A stretch of DNA of 64,000 bases from Stappia sp. (GTDB lineage Bacteria > Pseudomonadota > Alphaproteobacteria > Rhizobiales > Stappiaceae): assembly GCA_002722295.1 (NCBI GenBank), contig PBLF01000021.1, positions 124,001 through 188,000 on the forward strand. Direction: 5' to 3'. The notes under the pieces are model-generated. The model was not told the origin of the DNA, did not search any database, and saw only the letters and a program-made list of their open reading frames with translations. Below are positions 8,465-17,606 of this stretch, piece after piece. A program made the position numbers and the translations under genes. Each line of letters begins with the position of its first letter. Position 1 is the first letter of the stretch.

Positions 8465-9828
8465 CCCCTTTTGAAATCGGCCTGATCATGTCCGGCGTTC
8501 TGCTGGTCCTGGTCGTTCTTGGAATGCGCGTCGCCTTTGCCGCGGCCTTCGTCGGCGTCGTCGGCCTGATCGCGATTTTCACCCAGAAGCTCGGTTTCGA
8601 GCGTGGTGTGGTCGTGGCGATCAAGATGGCGGGCACCATTCCGCATTCGAAATCGGTGACTTATTCGCTGTCGGTGCTGCCGACCTTCATCCTGATCGGC
8701 TTCCTGGCCTTCTACGCGGGGTTCACGCGGCAGCTCTTCGAGGCGGCAAAGCGCTGGCTCGGCTGGCTGCCGGGGGGCATGGCCGTGGGCACGGTCTTCG
8801 CCACCGCGGGCTTCGCCGCCGTTTCCGGTGCCTCGGTCGCCACGGCGGCCGTCTTCGCCCGCGTCGCGATTCCCGAGATGCTGGCGGTGGGCTACTCCAA
8901 GCGGCTCTCCTCGGCGGTCGTGGCCGCCGGCGGCACGCTGGCCTCCCTCATCCCGCCCTCGGCGATCCTGGTCATCTACGCGATCCTGGTGGAGCAGTCG
9001 GTCGCCAAGCTGCTGATCGCAGGCTTCCTGCCGGGCATCTTTTCCGCCGTTGTCTACGTCGCGATCATCGTCGGCATGGCCATGTGGAAGGGGGACGCTC
9101 CCCCGGTGCGCGGCTTCACCTGGAGCCAGCGTTTTGCCTCGATTCCGGGGACCCTGCCGATCGTCGCGGTGGTGGTGATCATCTTCGGCTCGCTCTATTT
9201 CGGCTACGCGACGCCGACGGAAGCGGGAGCGCTGGGTGCCTTCGTCGTGCTGATCTCCGCCTTCGTCAACGGAATGCGGGGCAAGCAGCTCTGGCAGGCC
9301 CTGCACGAAACCGCGAAGCTGACGGGCATGATCTTCACGCTCATCTGGGGCGTGCTGGTCTACGTCCGTTTCCTCGGCTTCGCCCAGCTTCCCGAGGCGT
9401 TCCGCGATTTCGTGGTGTCGCTGGAGTTCTCGCCCTGGCTGGTGCTCGTGCTCATCCTGTGCGCCTACGCGGTGCTGGGCATGTTCATGGACGCCATCGG
9501 CATGCTAATCCTGACGCTTCCGGTCGTCTATCCGGCCGTCATGGCGCTCAACGGAGGCGAAGGCGTTTCGGCCGTCGACAGCACCTTCGGCATGTCGGGC
9601 GAGCTTTGCGCGATCTGGTTCGGCATCCTGGTGGTGAAGATGGCGGAGCTTTGTCTCATAACGCCACCCATCGGCCTGAACTGCTTCGTGGTGGCGGGCG
9701 TTCGCGAGGACATCCCCGTGCAGGAGGTGTTCCGGGGCTGCACGCCGTTCTTCGTCGCCGACATCCTGACCATCGCGGGGCTGGTTGCCTTCCCGGCGAT
9801 CGTGACCTTCCTGCCGTCGATCATGTGA
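8461..9828 (+). CDS. dctM: TRAP transporter large permease subunit (DctM family)
   Basis: A 455-residue polytopic permease of the ion-transporter superfamily, the Na+-driven channel of the TRAP system. Conserved features are the GASVATAAVFARVAIPEM region, the SLIPPSAILVIYAI re-entrant loop, YATPTEAGALGAF, and ITPPIGLNCFVV near the C-terminus. It is translationally coupled to dctQ by a 4-bp overlap and ends the operon; a GC hairpin follows. Confidence 0.93.
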   Translation: MTPFEIGLIMSGVLLVLVVLGMRVAFAAAFVGVVGLIAIFTQKLGFERGVVVAIKMAGTIPHSKSVTYSLSVLPTFILIGFLAFYAGFTRQLFEAAKRWLGWLPGGMAVGTVFATAGFAAVSGASVATAAVFARVAIPEMLAVGYSKRLSSAVVAAGGTLASLIPPSAILVIYAILVEQSVAKLLIAGFLPGIFSAVVYVAIIVGMAMWKGDAPPVRGFTWSQRFASIPGTLPIVAVVVIIFGSLYFGYATPTEAGALGAFVVLISAFVNGMRGKQLWQALHETAKLTGMIFTLIWGVLVYVRFLGFAQLPEAFRDFVVSLEFSPWLVLVLILCAYAVLGMFMDAIGMLILTLPVVYPAVMALNGGEGVSAVDSTFGMSGELCAIWFGILVVKMAELCLITPPIGLNCFVVAGVREDIPVQEVFRGCTPFFVADILTIAGLVAFPAIVTFLPSIM

Positions 9829-10149
9829 TGGTCCAGGGCCGGCGCGCCATGTGCCGGCCCCACCAACAATTCTCCGCTGCTCGTGAGCCCTCCTGAGCCG
9901 AAGTCCCGGCGCAGACCACCGCCTCACAGCTCATTTCCGTAACTGCTTGCGAGAGGCGCGCGGTTGCCCTGTATTTCGGCGCTGGCCGGGGTTGCCAATG
10001 GGTCCGGGGTCGCGGGCTTCCAGCCCTTGCCCGGGATGACGGCAACGCGGCATGAAACGTCTGGCGCGATGTTCTCGGGTCACTGGCTGCGTTGCATGCC
10101 GTTCTTGCGGCTCGGCAAGAGCGCGCGGGGGCAATTCCCTGTCCACGCC
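9829..10149. other. Intergenic region after dctM with hairpin and possible dispersed repeat
   Basis: No credible gene lies in these 321 bases between convergent dctM and xseA. A perfect 8-bp stem (GGGCCGGC at 9836-9843, GCCGGCCC at 9853-9860) follows the dctM stop and may end or stabilise its mRNA. The stretch at about 9960-10060 reads, on the minus strand, through GTCATCCCGGGC, then GACCCCGGACCCATTGG, a composition that resembles dispersed non-coding repeats of alphaproteobacterial genomes. No second copy is in the window, so the repeat idea is a guess. Confidence 0.4.
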
Positions 10150-11583
10150 CTAGAACAGCGAGCCCTGGTCCTTCGGCGTTGCCGTGGCTTTGGGCCTGGT
10201 CTTGCGCGGCTTCCTGACCGTCGGCGGGGCGGCGCCGTCCGACACGGCCAGCGCGTCGAGCCGCGTGTCGTCGCCGAACTCGATGGCAAGACGGGCTCCT
10301 GGCGCCACCTGGCCGGCGGAGCGCACCGGGGTGCCCGCATCGTCGCGCACCAGTGCGTAACCGCGCGCCAGAACGTTCTTGTAGGACAGGCTGTCGAGCA
10401 GCTTTGCCGTCGAATCGAGCCGGGCGCGTTCACGTGCCAGACGGTTGGCATGGGCGCGGGTCGCTCGCGCCGAAAGCCCGTCGAGGCGCTCGCGGGCGAT
10501 CAAGACGCTCCTGGCCAGCATGTGTGGCGACAGGCGCTGGGCGGCGGCCTGCTGGCGCGAGCGCCGGTCGCGCAGGCTGGAGCGCAGCGCCGGGGCAAGG
10601 CGTTCGCCGTAGGTGTCGAGGCGCTGGCGCGGCAGCGCGAGAAGGTCGCGCGGAGAGGGCAGGGCGGCGGCGGCCGCGCGCAGTTCCGTTCGTCGCGCGC
10701 TGACATAGCGCAGCAGCCCGGCGATCTGGCGGCGCTTGAGATCGTCGACGCTGGCCAGAAGCTCACCACGTACGGGAACGGCGATTTCCGCCGCGCCCGT
10801 CGGGGTCGGCGCGCGCAGGTCGGCGGCAAGATCGATCAGGGTCCAGTCGGTCTCGTGGCCGACGGCGGAGACCAGCGGGATCCCGGAGGCCGCGGCGGCC
10901 CTGACGACAACTTCCTCGTTGAACCCCCAAAGATCCTCAAGCGAGCCGCCGCCGCGCGCCACGATGATCAGGTCCGGGCGCGGGATCGCCCCGCCCGGCT
11001 CCAGCCGGTTGAACCCGGCGATGCCGTTCGCCACCTCGCGCGCGGAGGTTTCGCCCTGCACCCGAACGGGCCAGACGAGGACATGCAGCGGAAACCGGTC
11101 CGAGATCCGGTGGAGGATATCGCGGATCACCGCGCCGGTGGGAGAGGTGACGACACCGATGACGCGCGGCAGATAGGGCAGCGGACGCTTCGCGCTTTCG
11201 GCGAAGAGTCCCTCGGCGGCTAGCTTCTTGCGCCGTTCCTCCAGCAGAGCCATGAGCGCGCCGACGCCGGCGGGCTCGATGGAGTCGATCACCATCTGGT
11301 ACTTGGACTGCCCCGGGAAGGTAGTGATCTTGCCGGTGGCGATCACCTCGAGACCCTGTTCGGGCTGGATTTTCAGCCGAGAGGCATTGCCGCGCCAGAT
11401 GACGCCCGCCAGCACCGACTGGGCGTCCTTCAGGTCGAGATAGATGTGTCCCGACGCCGGCCGGGAGATGCGCCCCAGTTCACCGCGCACGCGCACGAAG
11501 CCGAAGGTGTCCTCCATCGTGCGCTTGATCGCGCCGGAGAGTTCCGACACCGAGTATTCGGCGATGTTGCTGGTCTCGCTCAA
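10150..11583 (-). CDS. xseA: Exodeoxyribonuclease VII large subunit
   Basis: XseA forms, with XseB, the single-strand exonuclease that degrades ssDNA to acid-insoluble oligonucleotides in repair and recombination. The protein has an N-terminal OB fold ([28 protein letters not shown]), the nuclease domain with [37 protein letters not shown] and [21 protein letters not shown], then a long Arg-rich coiled coil. I choose a TTG start at 11583 ([11 protein letters not shown]), because homologues begin at this point and GAGGAAG lies upstream; this gives 477 residues. xseB is not adjacent. The Lys/Pro-rich tail ends KDQGSLF. Confidence 0.93.
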   Translation of the reverse strand: MSETSNIAEYSVSELSGAIKRTMEDTFGFVRVRGELGRISRPASGHIYLDLKDAQSVLAGVIWRGNASRLKIQPEQGLEVIATGKITTFPGQSKYQMVIDSIEPAGVGALMALLEERRKKLAAEGLFAESAKRPLPYLPRVIGVVTSPTGAVIRDILHRISDRFPLHVLVWPVRVQGETSAREVANGIAGFNRLEPGGAIPRPDLIIVARGGGSLEDLWGFNEEVVVRAAAASGIPLVSAVGHETDWTLIDLAADLRAPTPTGAAEIAVPVRGELLASVDDLKRRQIAGLLRYVSARRTELRAAAAALPSPRDLLALPRQRLDTYGERLAPALRSSLRDRRSRQQAAAQRLSPHMLARSVLIARERLDGLSARATRAHANRLARERARLDSTAKLLDSLSYKNVLARGYALVRDDAGTPVRSAGQVAPGARLAIEFGDDTRLDALAVSDGAAPPTVRKPRKTRPKATATPKDQGSLF

Positions 11584-11736
11584 GGCGTTCGCTTCCTCGC
11601 GCAGGGGATCAGGGGCGTGTCGCGGAAGGGGAGCCCACGCGGCCGGCCGCGTCAAGGCCCGCTGCGGGCTTGTCGACAGCCGCCTGCTGGTTTACCCGGT
11701 GGCGCGTGCGTCCCGCTCATGCGCGGAAAGGACCCC

Positions 11737-12486
11737 ATGCCCCGCTACGAATTCCGAATGCAGCGCCTGTTTCTCGACGCGGCGATCAGCAGGGACACCC
11801 CGATCGCCCTCGATCGCGCCCAGGCCAACTACCTGCTGAACGTCCTGCGGCTCAAGTCGGACGACGAGGTTCTGGTCTTCAACGGCCGCGACGGTGAATG
11901 GCGCGCGCGCATCGCCGTCGAGGGGCGCAAGGCGGCGAGCCTGGTGCCGGTCGGGGAGACCCGTGCGCAGGCGCCACTGCCGGACCTGCTCTATCTCTTC
12001 GCCCCGCTCAAGCATGCCCGGCTGGACTACATGATCCAGAAGGCGGTGGAGATGGGCGCCGGGCGGCTGGCGCCCGTCCTCACGCAGCACACCCAGACGA
12101 ACCGGCTGAACCTGGAGCGCGCCCGCGCCAACGCGGTGGAGGCGTGCGAGCAGTGCGGCGTTCTTTCCGTGCCGGAGATCGGCGATCCGGTGCCGCTCGA
12201 GGCCGTGCTCGCCGGCTGGGAGGAGAACGAGCCCGGTCGCCGGCTGATCTTTTGCGACGAGGGGGAGGCGGGCCAGAACCCGCTGGACCCGCTTCAGGCA
12301 CTGGAGCGCGGGCCGCTCGCGGTTCTCATCGGGCCCGAGGGCGGCTTCTCGGAAGAGGAGCGCGCGCGCCTCAGGGCGCTTCCTTTTGTCACGCCGGTGC
12401 CGCTGGGTCCGCGCGTTCTGCGCGCCGACACGGCGGCGGTTGCCGCGCTCGCGGTGGTGCAGGCGGTGCTTGGCGACTGGCGCTAG
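11737..12486 (+). CDS. rsmE: 16S rRNA (uracil-1498-N3)-methyltransferase
   Basis: A 249-residue SPOUT-superfamily methyltransferase that uses SAM to methylate U1498 of 16S rRNA. It has an N-terminal PUA-like domain (residues 1 to about 75) and a trefoil-knot catalytic domain with LIGPEGGFSEEE and the knot motif LGPRVLRADTA that binds SAM. The start ATG at 11737 follows GGAAAGGA; another ATG 18 bases upstream is possible. It precedes gshA with a 134-bp gap, an order common in Rhizobiales. Confidence 0.93.
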   Translation: MPRYEFRMQRLFLDAAISRDTPIALDRAQANYLLNVLRLKSDDEVLVFNGRDGEWRARIAVEGRKAASLVPVGETRAQAPLPDLLYLFAPLKHARLDYMIQKAVEMGAGRLAPVLTQHTQTNRLNLERARANAVEACEQCGVLSVPEIGDPVPLEAVLAGWEENEPGRRLIFCDEGEAGQNPLDPLQALERGPLAVLIGPEGGFSEEERARLRALPFVTPVPLGPRVLRADTAAVAALAVVQAVLGDWR

Positions 12487-12620
12487 AACGACGGTCGCTT
12501 GGCGGGATTCGCCATGCGATCAAGCCCGAAACCTTGATCTATCATCACAAAAAAACGCGTTTGTTTTGACCGGACCGCCTGAGTAAGGTGCGCGCCAACA
12601 CCGCGAAGGAACCTGTTCTC

Positions 12621-13994
12621 ATGGCCCGCGATACCATCGATACCACCCCCGTATCCGGGGTGTCTGAACTTGCCGCGACCCTCGAGGCGGGGTGCAAGCC
12701 GGAGAGCGATTTCCGCATTGGCACCGAGCACGAGAAGTTCGGCTTCAATCTCTCCGACAACTCCCCGATTCCCTATGAGGGTCCGCGCGGCATCGAGGCC
12801 GTCCTGACCGGCATGGAGAAGCTCCTTGGCTGGGAGCGCATCGAGGACAACGGGCTCATCATCGGCCTGGCCGATCCCGTCGGCGGTGGAGCGATCTCCA
12901 TCGAGCCCGGCGGACAGTTCGAGCTCTCCGGCGCGCCGCTGGAGAACCTTCACCAGACCTGCCGCGAGACCAACTGCCACCTCGCGCAGGTGCGCGAGGT
13001 GGCCGAGCCGCTGGGCATCGGTTTCCTCGGCCTCGGCATGACGCCGAACTGGAGCCGGGAAGAGGTTCCGGTGATGCCCAAGTCGCGCTACCAGATCATG
13101 GCGCGCTACATGCCCAAGGTCGGCACGCTGGGCCTGGACATGATGTTCCGCACCTCGACCATCCAGGTGAACCTGGATTTCTCGAGCGAGGCCGACATGC
13201 GGCGCAAGATGCAGGTGAGCCTGGCGCTCCAGCCGGTCGCCACCGCCATTTTCGCCAACTCGCCCTTCACGGAGGGCAAGCCGAACGGCTTCCGGTCCTT
13301 CCGCGCGGAAGTCTGGAAGGACACGGACAACAACCGCTCGGGCAACCTGCCGATCGCCTTCGATCCGGGCTTCGGCTTCGAAGCCTACGTGGAGTGGGCG
13401 CTCGACGTTCCGATGTATTTCGTCAAGCGCGGCTCGACCTATTACGATGTCACCGGCACCACCTTCCGCGCCTTCATGAACGGCGCCTTGAAGGACACGG
13501 TGCCCGACGGCCTGCCCACCATCGGCGACTGGAACAACCACCTGTCGACGCTGTTCCCGGACGTGCGCCTCAAGAAGTACCTCGAGATGCGTGGCGCGGA
13601 CGGCGGTCCGTGGCGGCGGATCTGCGCGCTGCCCGCGCTCTGGGTCGGCCTGCTCTACGACCAGGGCATGCTTGAGCAGGCGGAGGAGATGGTGCGCGAC
13701 TGGACGCAGGAAGAGCGTGATGGCCTGCGCAACGATGTCCCGCGCGAGGGGCTTGCCACGCGCTTCCGCAACCGCACGGTTCTCGACCTTGCCAGGGACA
13801 TGGTGGCCTTGTCGCGCGAAGGCCTCAAGCGCCGCGCCCGCCTCAACGACGGCGGTCAGGACGAGCGCGTGCATCTGGCGGCCGTCGAGGAGACGCTTGC
13901 CAGCGGCATGAGCCCGGCCGATGTCATGCTCGCCCGCTACGAGGGTGCATGGGGCGGCGATCTTTCGCGTGTCTTCAAGGATTACGCCTACTGA
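12621..13994 (+). CDS. gshA: Glutamate-cysteine ligase
   Basis: A 457-residue cytoplasmic enzyme for the first step of glutathione synthesis: ATP-dependent ligation of L-glutamate and L-cysteine. It belongs to the plant/alphaproteobacterial GCS2 type rather than the E. coli type, shown by FRIGTEHEKFGF, ISIEPGGQFELSGAPLENLH, MFRTSTIQVNLDF and DVTGTTFRAFM. Length matches that family. The start ATG at 12621 has GAAGGA 10 bp upstream; an upstream GTG is less suited. gshB is not in the window. Confidence 0.94.
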   Translation: MARDTIDTTPVSGVSELAATLEAGCKPESDFRIGTEHEKFGFNLSDNSPIPYEGPRGIEAVLTGMEKLLGWERIEDNGLIIGLADPVGGGAISIEPGGQFELSGAPLENLHQTCRETNCHLAQVREVAEPLGIGFLGLGMTPNWSREEVPVMPKSRYQIMARYMPKVGTLGLDMMFRTSTIQVNLDFSSEADMRRKMQVSLALQPVATAIFANSPFTEGKPNGFRSFRAEVWKDTDNNRSGNLPIAFDPGFGFEAYVEWALDVPMYFVKRGSTYYDVTGTTFRAFMNGALKDTVPDGLPTIGDWNNHLSTLFPDVRLKKYLEMRGADGGPWRRICALPALWVGLLYDQGMLEQAEEMVRDWTQEERDGLRNDVPREGLATRFRNRTVLDLARDMVALSREGLKRRARLNDGGQDERVHLAAVEETLASGMSPADVMLARYEGAWGGDLSRVFKDYAY

Positions 13995-14130
13995 GGACGA
14001 GCGTCCGGCGCGCGGCGGGCCCCTTGGGCCGTCGCGCGCTTGCTTGCCGGCATCCGCGCGCAAGCGCGGGTTTGACCCGGCCTGCGTGAAGGTCGATGAT
14101 ACGGCGTCAGCAGGCAGAAAAGGGCCCGGG

Positions 14131-14883
14131 ATGTCGGACGAATTTCCCCGTTTCACCGCCTTCGATCCCGCTTCGGTCAGCGAGGCGATGCAGCGCCAGT
14201 TCGGCTGGAGCGAGGTGGAGATCCGCAAGGCGGCCGAGGCGCTGATGCCTGCGGCCCTCGCCGGAATTCGCCATTTCGGATCCACTCCGTCGGGCTTCGA
14301 GGCGCTCATGGCACTGATGCCGGGCCCCGGACGCGCTGCCTCTGCGCCGCCGCAAAACTTCGTCGGCGAGCCGCTTGCCTTCGTCTTCGGTCCCGAGGAC
14401 GTCCGCCGCAGGATTGCCCGTCATGTGGCCGAGCAGACCGGGCTGGAGCTTCCCGGCGTCGAGACCATGATGCCCGTCGCCGCGACGCTGGCACTGGGGC
14501 AGGTCGCGCGCCAGTTCACGTTCGGGCCGGCGCGCGATCTTCTCGACGCCTTCCTGGCCGGCTATGCCCGTGGCCGTCCGAAGCCCGTGCCCAATCCCAT
14601 GCGCATGATGGCTCCCTACACGGACGCCGTGCGTTCGTTCTGGGACGGCTACATGGGGCTGTTCCAGCCGCCCGCCTCTCAGGACGAGGCTACGGAGCCG
14701 GAAGAGGCCGGCCAGGCGAGCGAACAGGCATCCGCCGAGACGTCCCCGGGCGATGGCGAGGAACGGGCGGGCGCCGGTCTCGTGGAAGGGTGGCTCGAGC
14801 TTGGCCGCAACATCCAGGAAAGTCAGGTGCGCCACTTCGAGACCCTGTTCGACCGGGCTGATCGCGGCACCCGCAAGACCTGA
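14131..14883 (+). CDS. DUF937-like protein of unknown function
   Basis: A 250-residue soluble protein. Residues about 10-60 (SEAMQRQFGWSEVEIRKAAE onward) resemble the helical DUF937 repeat, in which Gly-rich helices pair. The C-terminal third has an acidic, low-complexity linker (SQDEATEPEEAGQASEQASA) and a final amphipathic helix. No catalytic motif is visible. The ribosome site is weak, so the start may be elsewhere. It follows gshA by 136 bp and might be read from the same transcript. Function is unknown. Confidence 0.65.
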   Translation: MSDEFPRFTAFDPASVSEAMQRQFGWSEVEIRKAAEALMPAALAGIRHFGSTPSGFEALMALMPGPGRAASAPPQNFVGEPLAFVFGPEDVRRRIARHVAEQTGLELPGVETMMPVAATLALGQVARQFTFGPARDLLDAFLAGYARGRPKPVPNPMRMMAPYTDAVRSFWDGYMGLFQPPASQDEATEPEEAGQASEQASAETSPGDGEERAGAGLVEGWLELGRNIQESQVRHFETLFDRADRGTRKT

Positions 14884-14917
14884 TCCGGGCGCGTTTCCTT
14901 CTGAAACCAAACCCCGA

Positions 14918-14948
14918 ATAAAAAAAGCCCGCCTCCGAAGAGGCGGGC
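14918..14948 (-). terminator. Rho-independent terminator of the DUF1127 gene
   Basis: A 9-bp perfect stem (GCCCGCCTC/GAGGCGGGC, 14927-14935 and 14940-14948) with a CGAA loop is flanked at 14918-14926 by an A-rich run, which is the T tract on the minus strand. It ends transcription of the minus-strand gene at 15023; for the plus-strand gene ending at 14883 it lacks a T run. Confidence 0.88.
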
Positions 14949-15022
14949 CAGGTGTGTCGGCGAGGGGCCGACAGGGCCTCTGGTGCGCCGGGCAGGTCTC
15001 CACCCGGCGCGAATGGGATGGC

Positions 15023-15328
15023 TCAGGCGCGGCGCCGGCGACGCTGGGCGAGTGTGGTGCCGGAGCGCTCGTTGCGCAGGTGGCAGAGCCGGGAGCTGGG
15101 ATCAGAGAAATCGCCCGACATCAGGGATGAGGCGACGTCGTCGCGGGTGATTCCCATGTCCGCGAGCATGAAGTCGTCGTAGGTCAGCAGTTCGGCGATC
15201 TCGCGACGCTTGCGACGGCGTTCGAAGGCCTCGACGAGGAGGCTCGCAAGACCCGACAGGCCGGCGAAGAGCGACGCGGCGACGGCGCGGTTGGATCTTG
15301 CACTCGCGGGTGTGACGACCTGGGTCAT
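15023..15328 (-). CDS. DUF1127 domain-containing small protein
   Basis: A 101-residue basic protein with a DUF1127 motif at about residues 42-65 (REIAELLTYDDFMLADMGIT), the small Arg-rich domain found in alphaproteobacterial proteins that bind RNA or affect phosphate, C/N metabolism and stress responses. The N-terminal part has an amphipathic/hydrophobic segment (AVAASLFAGLSGLASLLVEA), and the protein ends in QRRRRRA. GGAAAGGAGAG precedes the ATG. It is divergent from a LysR gene, an arrangement repeatedly seen for DUF1127 genes, and probably controlled by it. Confidence 0.85.
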   Translation of the reverse strand: MTQVVTPASARSNRAVAASLFAGLSGLASLLVEAFERRRKRREIAELLTYDDFMLADMGITRDDVASSLMSGDFSDPSSRLCHLRNERSGTTLAQRRRRRA

Positions 15329-15581
15329 GGCGGCACTCTCCTTTCCGGTCCCACTGGACCTTTTGGTTGGGCAGGGAAGGCGGTATTGCTCCCTACGTCT
15401 TTCGTATGATGATATCTATCGATCAGGTACGCATTTAACAAACGAATGTTTTTTATGGAAACCCATACGGTATTGTGATGTATTGGTCGAAAGTCGCCGA
15501 AAACCGCGCCATCGCGGGGTGACGTGAGGCGCTTGCCGGTCTCCGGTGGCGCGCAGGCCCTGAAGGAAGCAGGAGGCCGGC
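15329..15581. promoter_or_regulatory. AT-rich divergent promoter region, DUF1127/LysR
   Basis: This 253-bp gap contains one of the most AT-rich stretches in the window (about 15405-15490, with TATGATGATATCTATCGATC and a TTTTTTAT run), in contrast to the GC-rich genes on each side. It is the natural place for a LysR operator and both promoters; I cannot define individual hexamers with confidence. Confidence 0.55.
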
Positions 15582-16466
15582 ATGGCCCATGCCCTGGACA
15601 TCGACCAGTTGAGAACCTTTCTCGCCATTGCGGAGCTCGGCAGCTTCACCAAGGCAGCGGATGCGGTGAACAAGACCCAGTCCGCCGTCTCCATGCAGAT
15701 GAAACGGCTCGAGGAGCGCATCGAACGCCCGATCTTCGTCAAGGACGGACGTCAGTCGCGGCTTTCGGAAGACGGCCACCGGCTCGTCGAATACGCCCAG
15801 CGGATGATCCGGCTGAACGACGAGACCATGAGCGCCTTCAGCGAGGCCAGCATTGTCGGGCGTGTGCGCCTGGGGCTTCCCGACGATTATGCGGAGCGGT
15901 TGCTGCCCCAGGTTCTCGCGGCCTTCGCCCGCCTCAACCCGGCCATAGAAACCTCGGTGCAGTGCCAGGGCTCGATCTTCACCGGCCAGATGGTGGAACG
16001 CGGCGATCTCGACATCGCCATCGTGCCCTCGGGCGATTGCGTGCGATTGCCCGGCGAGGTGATCCGGCGCGAGCCGCTGCACTGGGTGGCGCCGGCCAAT
16101 CTGTGCATCCATTGCGAGGAGACCGTGCGCCTGGCGCTCGGGCCGACCACCTGTTCGTGGCGGCGCGATGCCACGACGCTGCTTGACCGCATCAACCGCC
16201 CCTATTGTATCTCCTATACATCATCCAGTGCGGCAGCCCTCATCGGCGCGGTCCAGGCCGGGCTGGCGGTTGCCGTGCTGCCCGAAAGTGCGATCCGCTC
16301 CGGAATGCGGATTCTGGGCGAGAGCGACGGCTTTCCCGCGTTGCCGCCCTGCGACATCACGCTCCTGCGCGCCGCGAGTGCCACGGACCCGGTGCATGAC
16401 GCGCTTTGCGCGCATATTCGCGCCGCGATCGGCAATGTGAGCACGGAGCTCATGGCGGCGGAGTGA
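15582..16466 (+). CDS. LysR-family transcriptional regulator
   Basis: A 294-residue regulator with an N-terminal winged helix-turn-helix (DIDQLRTFLAIAELGSFTKA, then QSAVSMQMKRLEERI) and a C-terminal type-2 periplasmic-binding-like effector domain from about residue 90. GGAGGCCGGC lies shortly before the ATG. The effector is unknown. Divergent position makes the DUF1127 gene its likely target, with autoregulation. Confidence 0.9.
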   Translation: MAHALDIDQLRTFLAIAELGSFTKAADAVNKTQSAVSMQMKRLEERIERPIFVKDGRQSRLSEDGHRLVEYAQRMIRLNDETMSAFSEASIVGRVRLGLPDDYAERLLPQVLAAFARLNPAIETSVQCQGSIFTGQMVERGDLDIAIVPSGDCVRLPGEVIRREPLHWVAPANLCIHCEETVRLALGPTTCSWRRDATTLLDRINRPYCISYTSSSAAALIGAVQAGLAVAVLPESAIRSGMRILGESDGFPALPPCDITLLRAASATDPVHDALCAHIRAAIGNVSTELMAAE

Positions 16467-16506
16467 TCCGCCGTCCGGTCGCTCGGGAGACGGTGAGGCG
16501 TGACCT

Positions 16507-17460
16507 TTAGCCCGTCTCGGGTGCCGGTCGGCTGCGGGTCCGGCGCAGCACCAGCAGGTTGCCCGCGAGCACGCAGCCAAGCCCGGCGAGCGCCCCCGGT
16601 CCCCATTCGAAGCCTTCCATCACCGTCGAGACGAGCAGCGCCACGACCGGGAACATGACCGTGGAATAGCCCGCCCGCGCGGAACCGATCCGCCCGATCA
16701 GCGTGAGGTAGCAGGCGAAGGCGATCACCGAGGCGACGATGGCCAGATAGGCCAGCCCGCCCAGATAGGGCAGCGTCATCGGCACGGCGAAGGAGTGACC
16801 GCGCGCGAGCGAGAAGGCGCCCAGCAGCAGCGCGCCATAGGTCATGCCCCAGGCGCTGGCGGACAGGACCGGGATGCCGATCCTCTGGTTGGAGGCGGAA
16901 ACCATGCTGCCGAAGCAGAAGGACAGCGTGCCCGCGATGCAGAAGCCGAGGCCGATGAAGGCCTGGGCGTCAAAGGCCGCGCCGGTGCCCATGATCTGCG
17001 GGCGAAACAGCAGCGCCACGCCGATGAAGCCGAGGGCCGCGCCACCCATTACCCGGCGGCTGATTCTCTGCCCGAAGATCAGGAAGGCCAGCAGGATGTT
17101 GAAGACGGCGGTGAGAGAGAACACCACCGACAAAAGCCCCGAGGGAACCGTTGCCCCGCCGTAGTAGAACAGGGTGAAGTTGGTGGAGAAGATCAGTGCG
17201 CCGAGAGCGGCGAAGCGCAGGTGGGTCTTCGGCGCGAACCGCAGCCGTGCCCCGCGCAGCATGGCCCAGCCCATGGTGACGGCGGCCGCTAGCACGAAAC
17301 GCCAGAACACCGAGACCTCCGGCGGGACGCTGCCGACCTGGAGCTTGATCGCGTACCAGGAGAACCCCCAGGCAAGCACGGTCAGGCCGTAGAGCCCCAG
17401 GTCGCCCGCGTCGAGGCCGGCCTCGTCGCGAAGGGGAGCGGTGTCGCCGAGGGAAGTCAT
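16507..17460 (-). CDS. EamA/DMT-family transporter
   Basis: A 317-residue inner-membrane protein with about ten transmembrane helices in two EamA repeats (residues about 25-155 and 170-305), the architecture of drug/metabolite exporters such as RhaT/YdcZ relatives. Typical elements are LTVLAWGFSWYAIKLQVGSV and the helix FNILLAFLIFGQRISRRVMG. Substrate is unknown; amino-acid or metabolite export is usual for the family. It is convergent with the LysR gene, 40 bp away, and stands alone. Confidence 0.88.
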   Translation of the reverse strand: MTSLGDTAPLRDEAGLDAGDLGLYGLTVLAWGFSWYAIKLQVGSVPPEVSVFWRFVLAAAVTMGWAMLRGARLRFAPKTHLRFAALGALIFSTNFTLFYYGGATVPSGLLSVVFSLTAVFNILLAFLIFGQRISRRVMGGAALGFIGVALLFRPQIMGTGAAFDAQAFIGLGFCIAGTLSFCFGSMVSASNQRIGIPVLSASAWGMTYGALLLGAFSLARGHSFAVPMTLPYLGGLAYLAIVASVIAFACYLTLIGRIGSARAGYSTVMFPVVALLVSTVMEGFEWGPGALAGLGCVLAGNLLVLRRTRSRPAPETG

Positions 17461-17606
17461 GTCACGATCCTGATGCGAAAGGCCGGGAAATGGCGGGTTC
17501 CACGGTCGAAAGGCCTGCGGGCCGCGAACGGCATAGCCGATGCCGTTTCAGGCGACCAGTTCCGATTTTTGATGGGTCCCGGTGCGCGGCGCTGATCGGT
17601 CACCCG

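Noticed and set aside
12553..12562. AAACGCGTTT palindrome as a terminator of rsmE
   Set aside because: The self-complementary stretch is only 10 bp with no loop and weak pairing; the T run is too short and interrupted.
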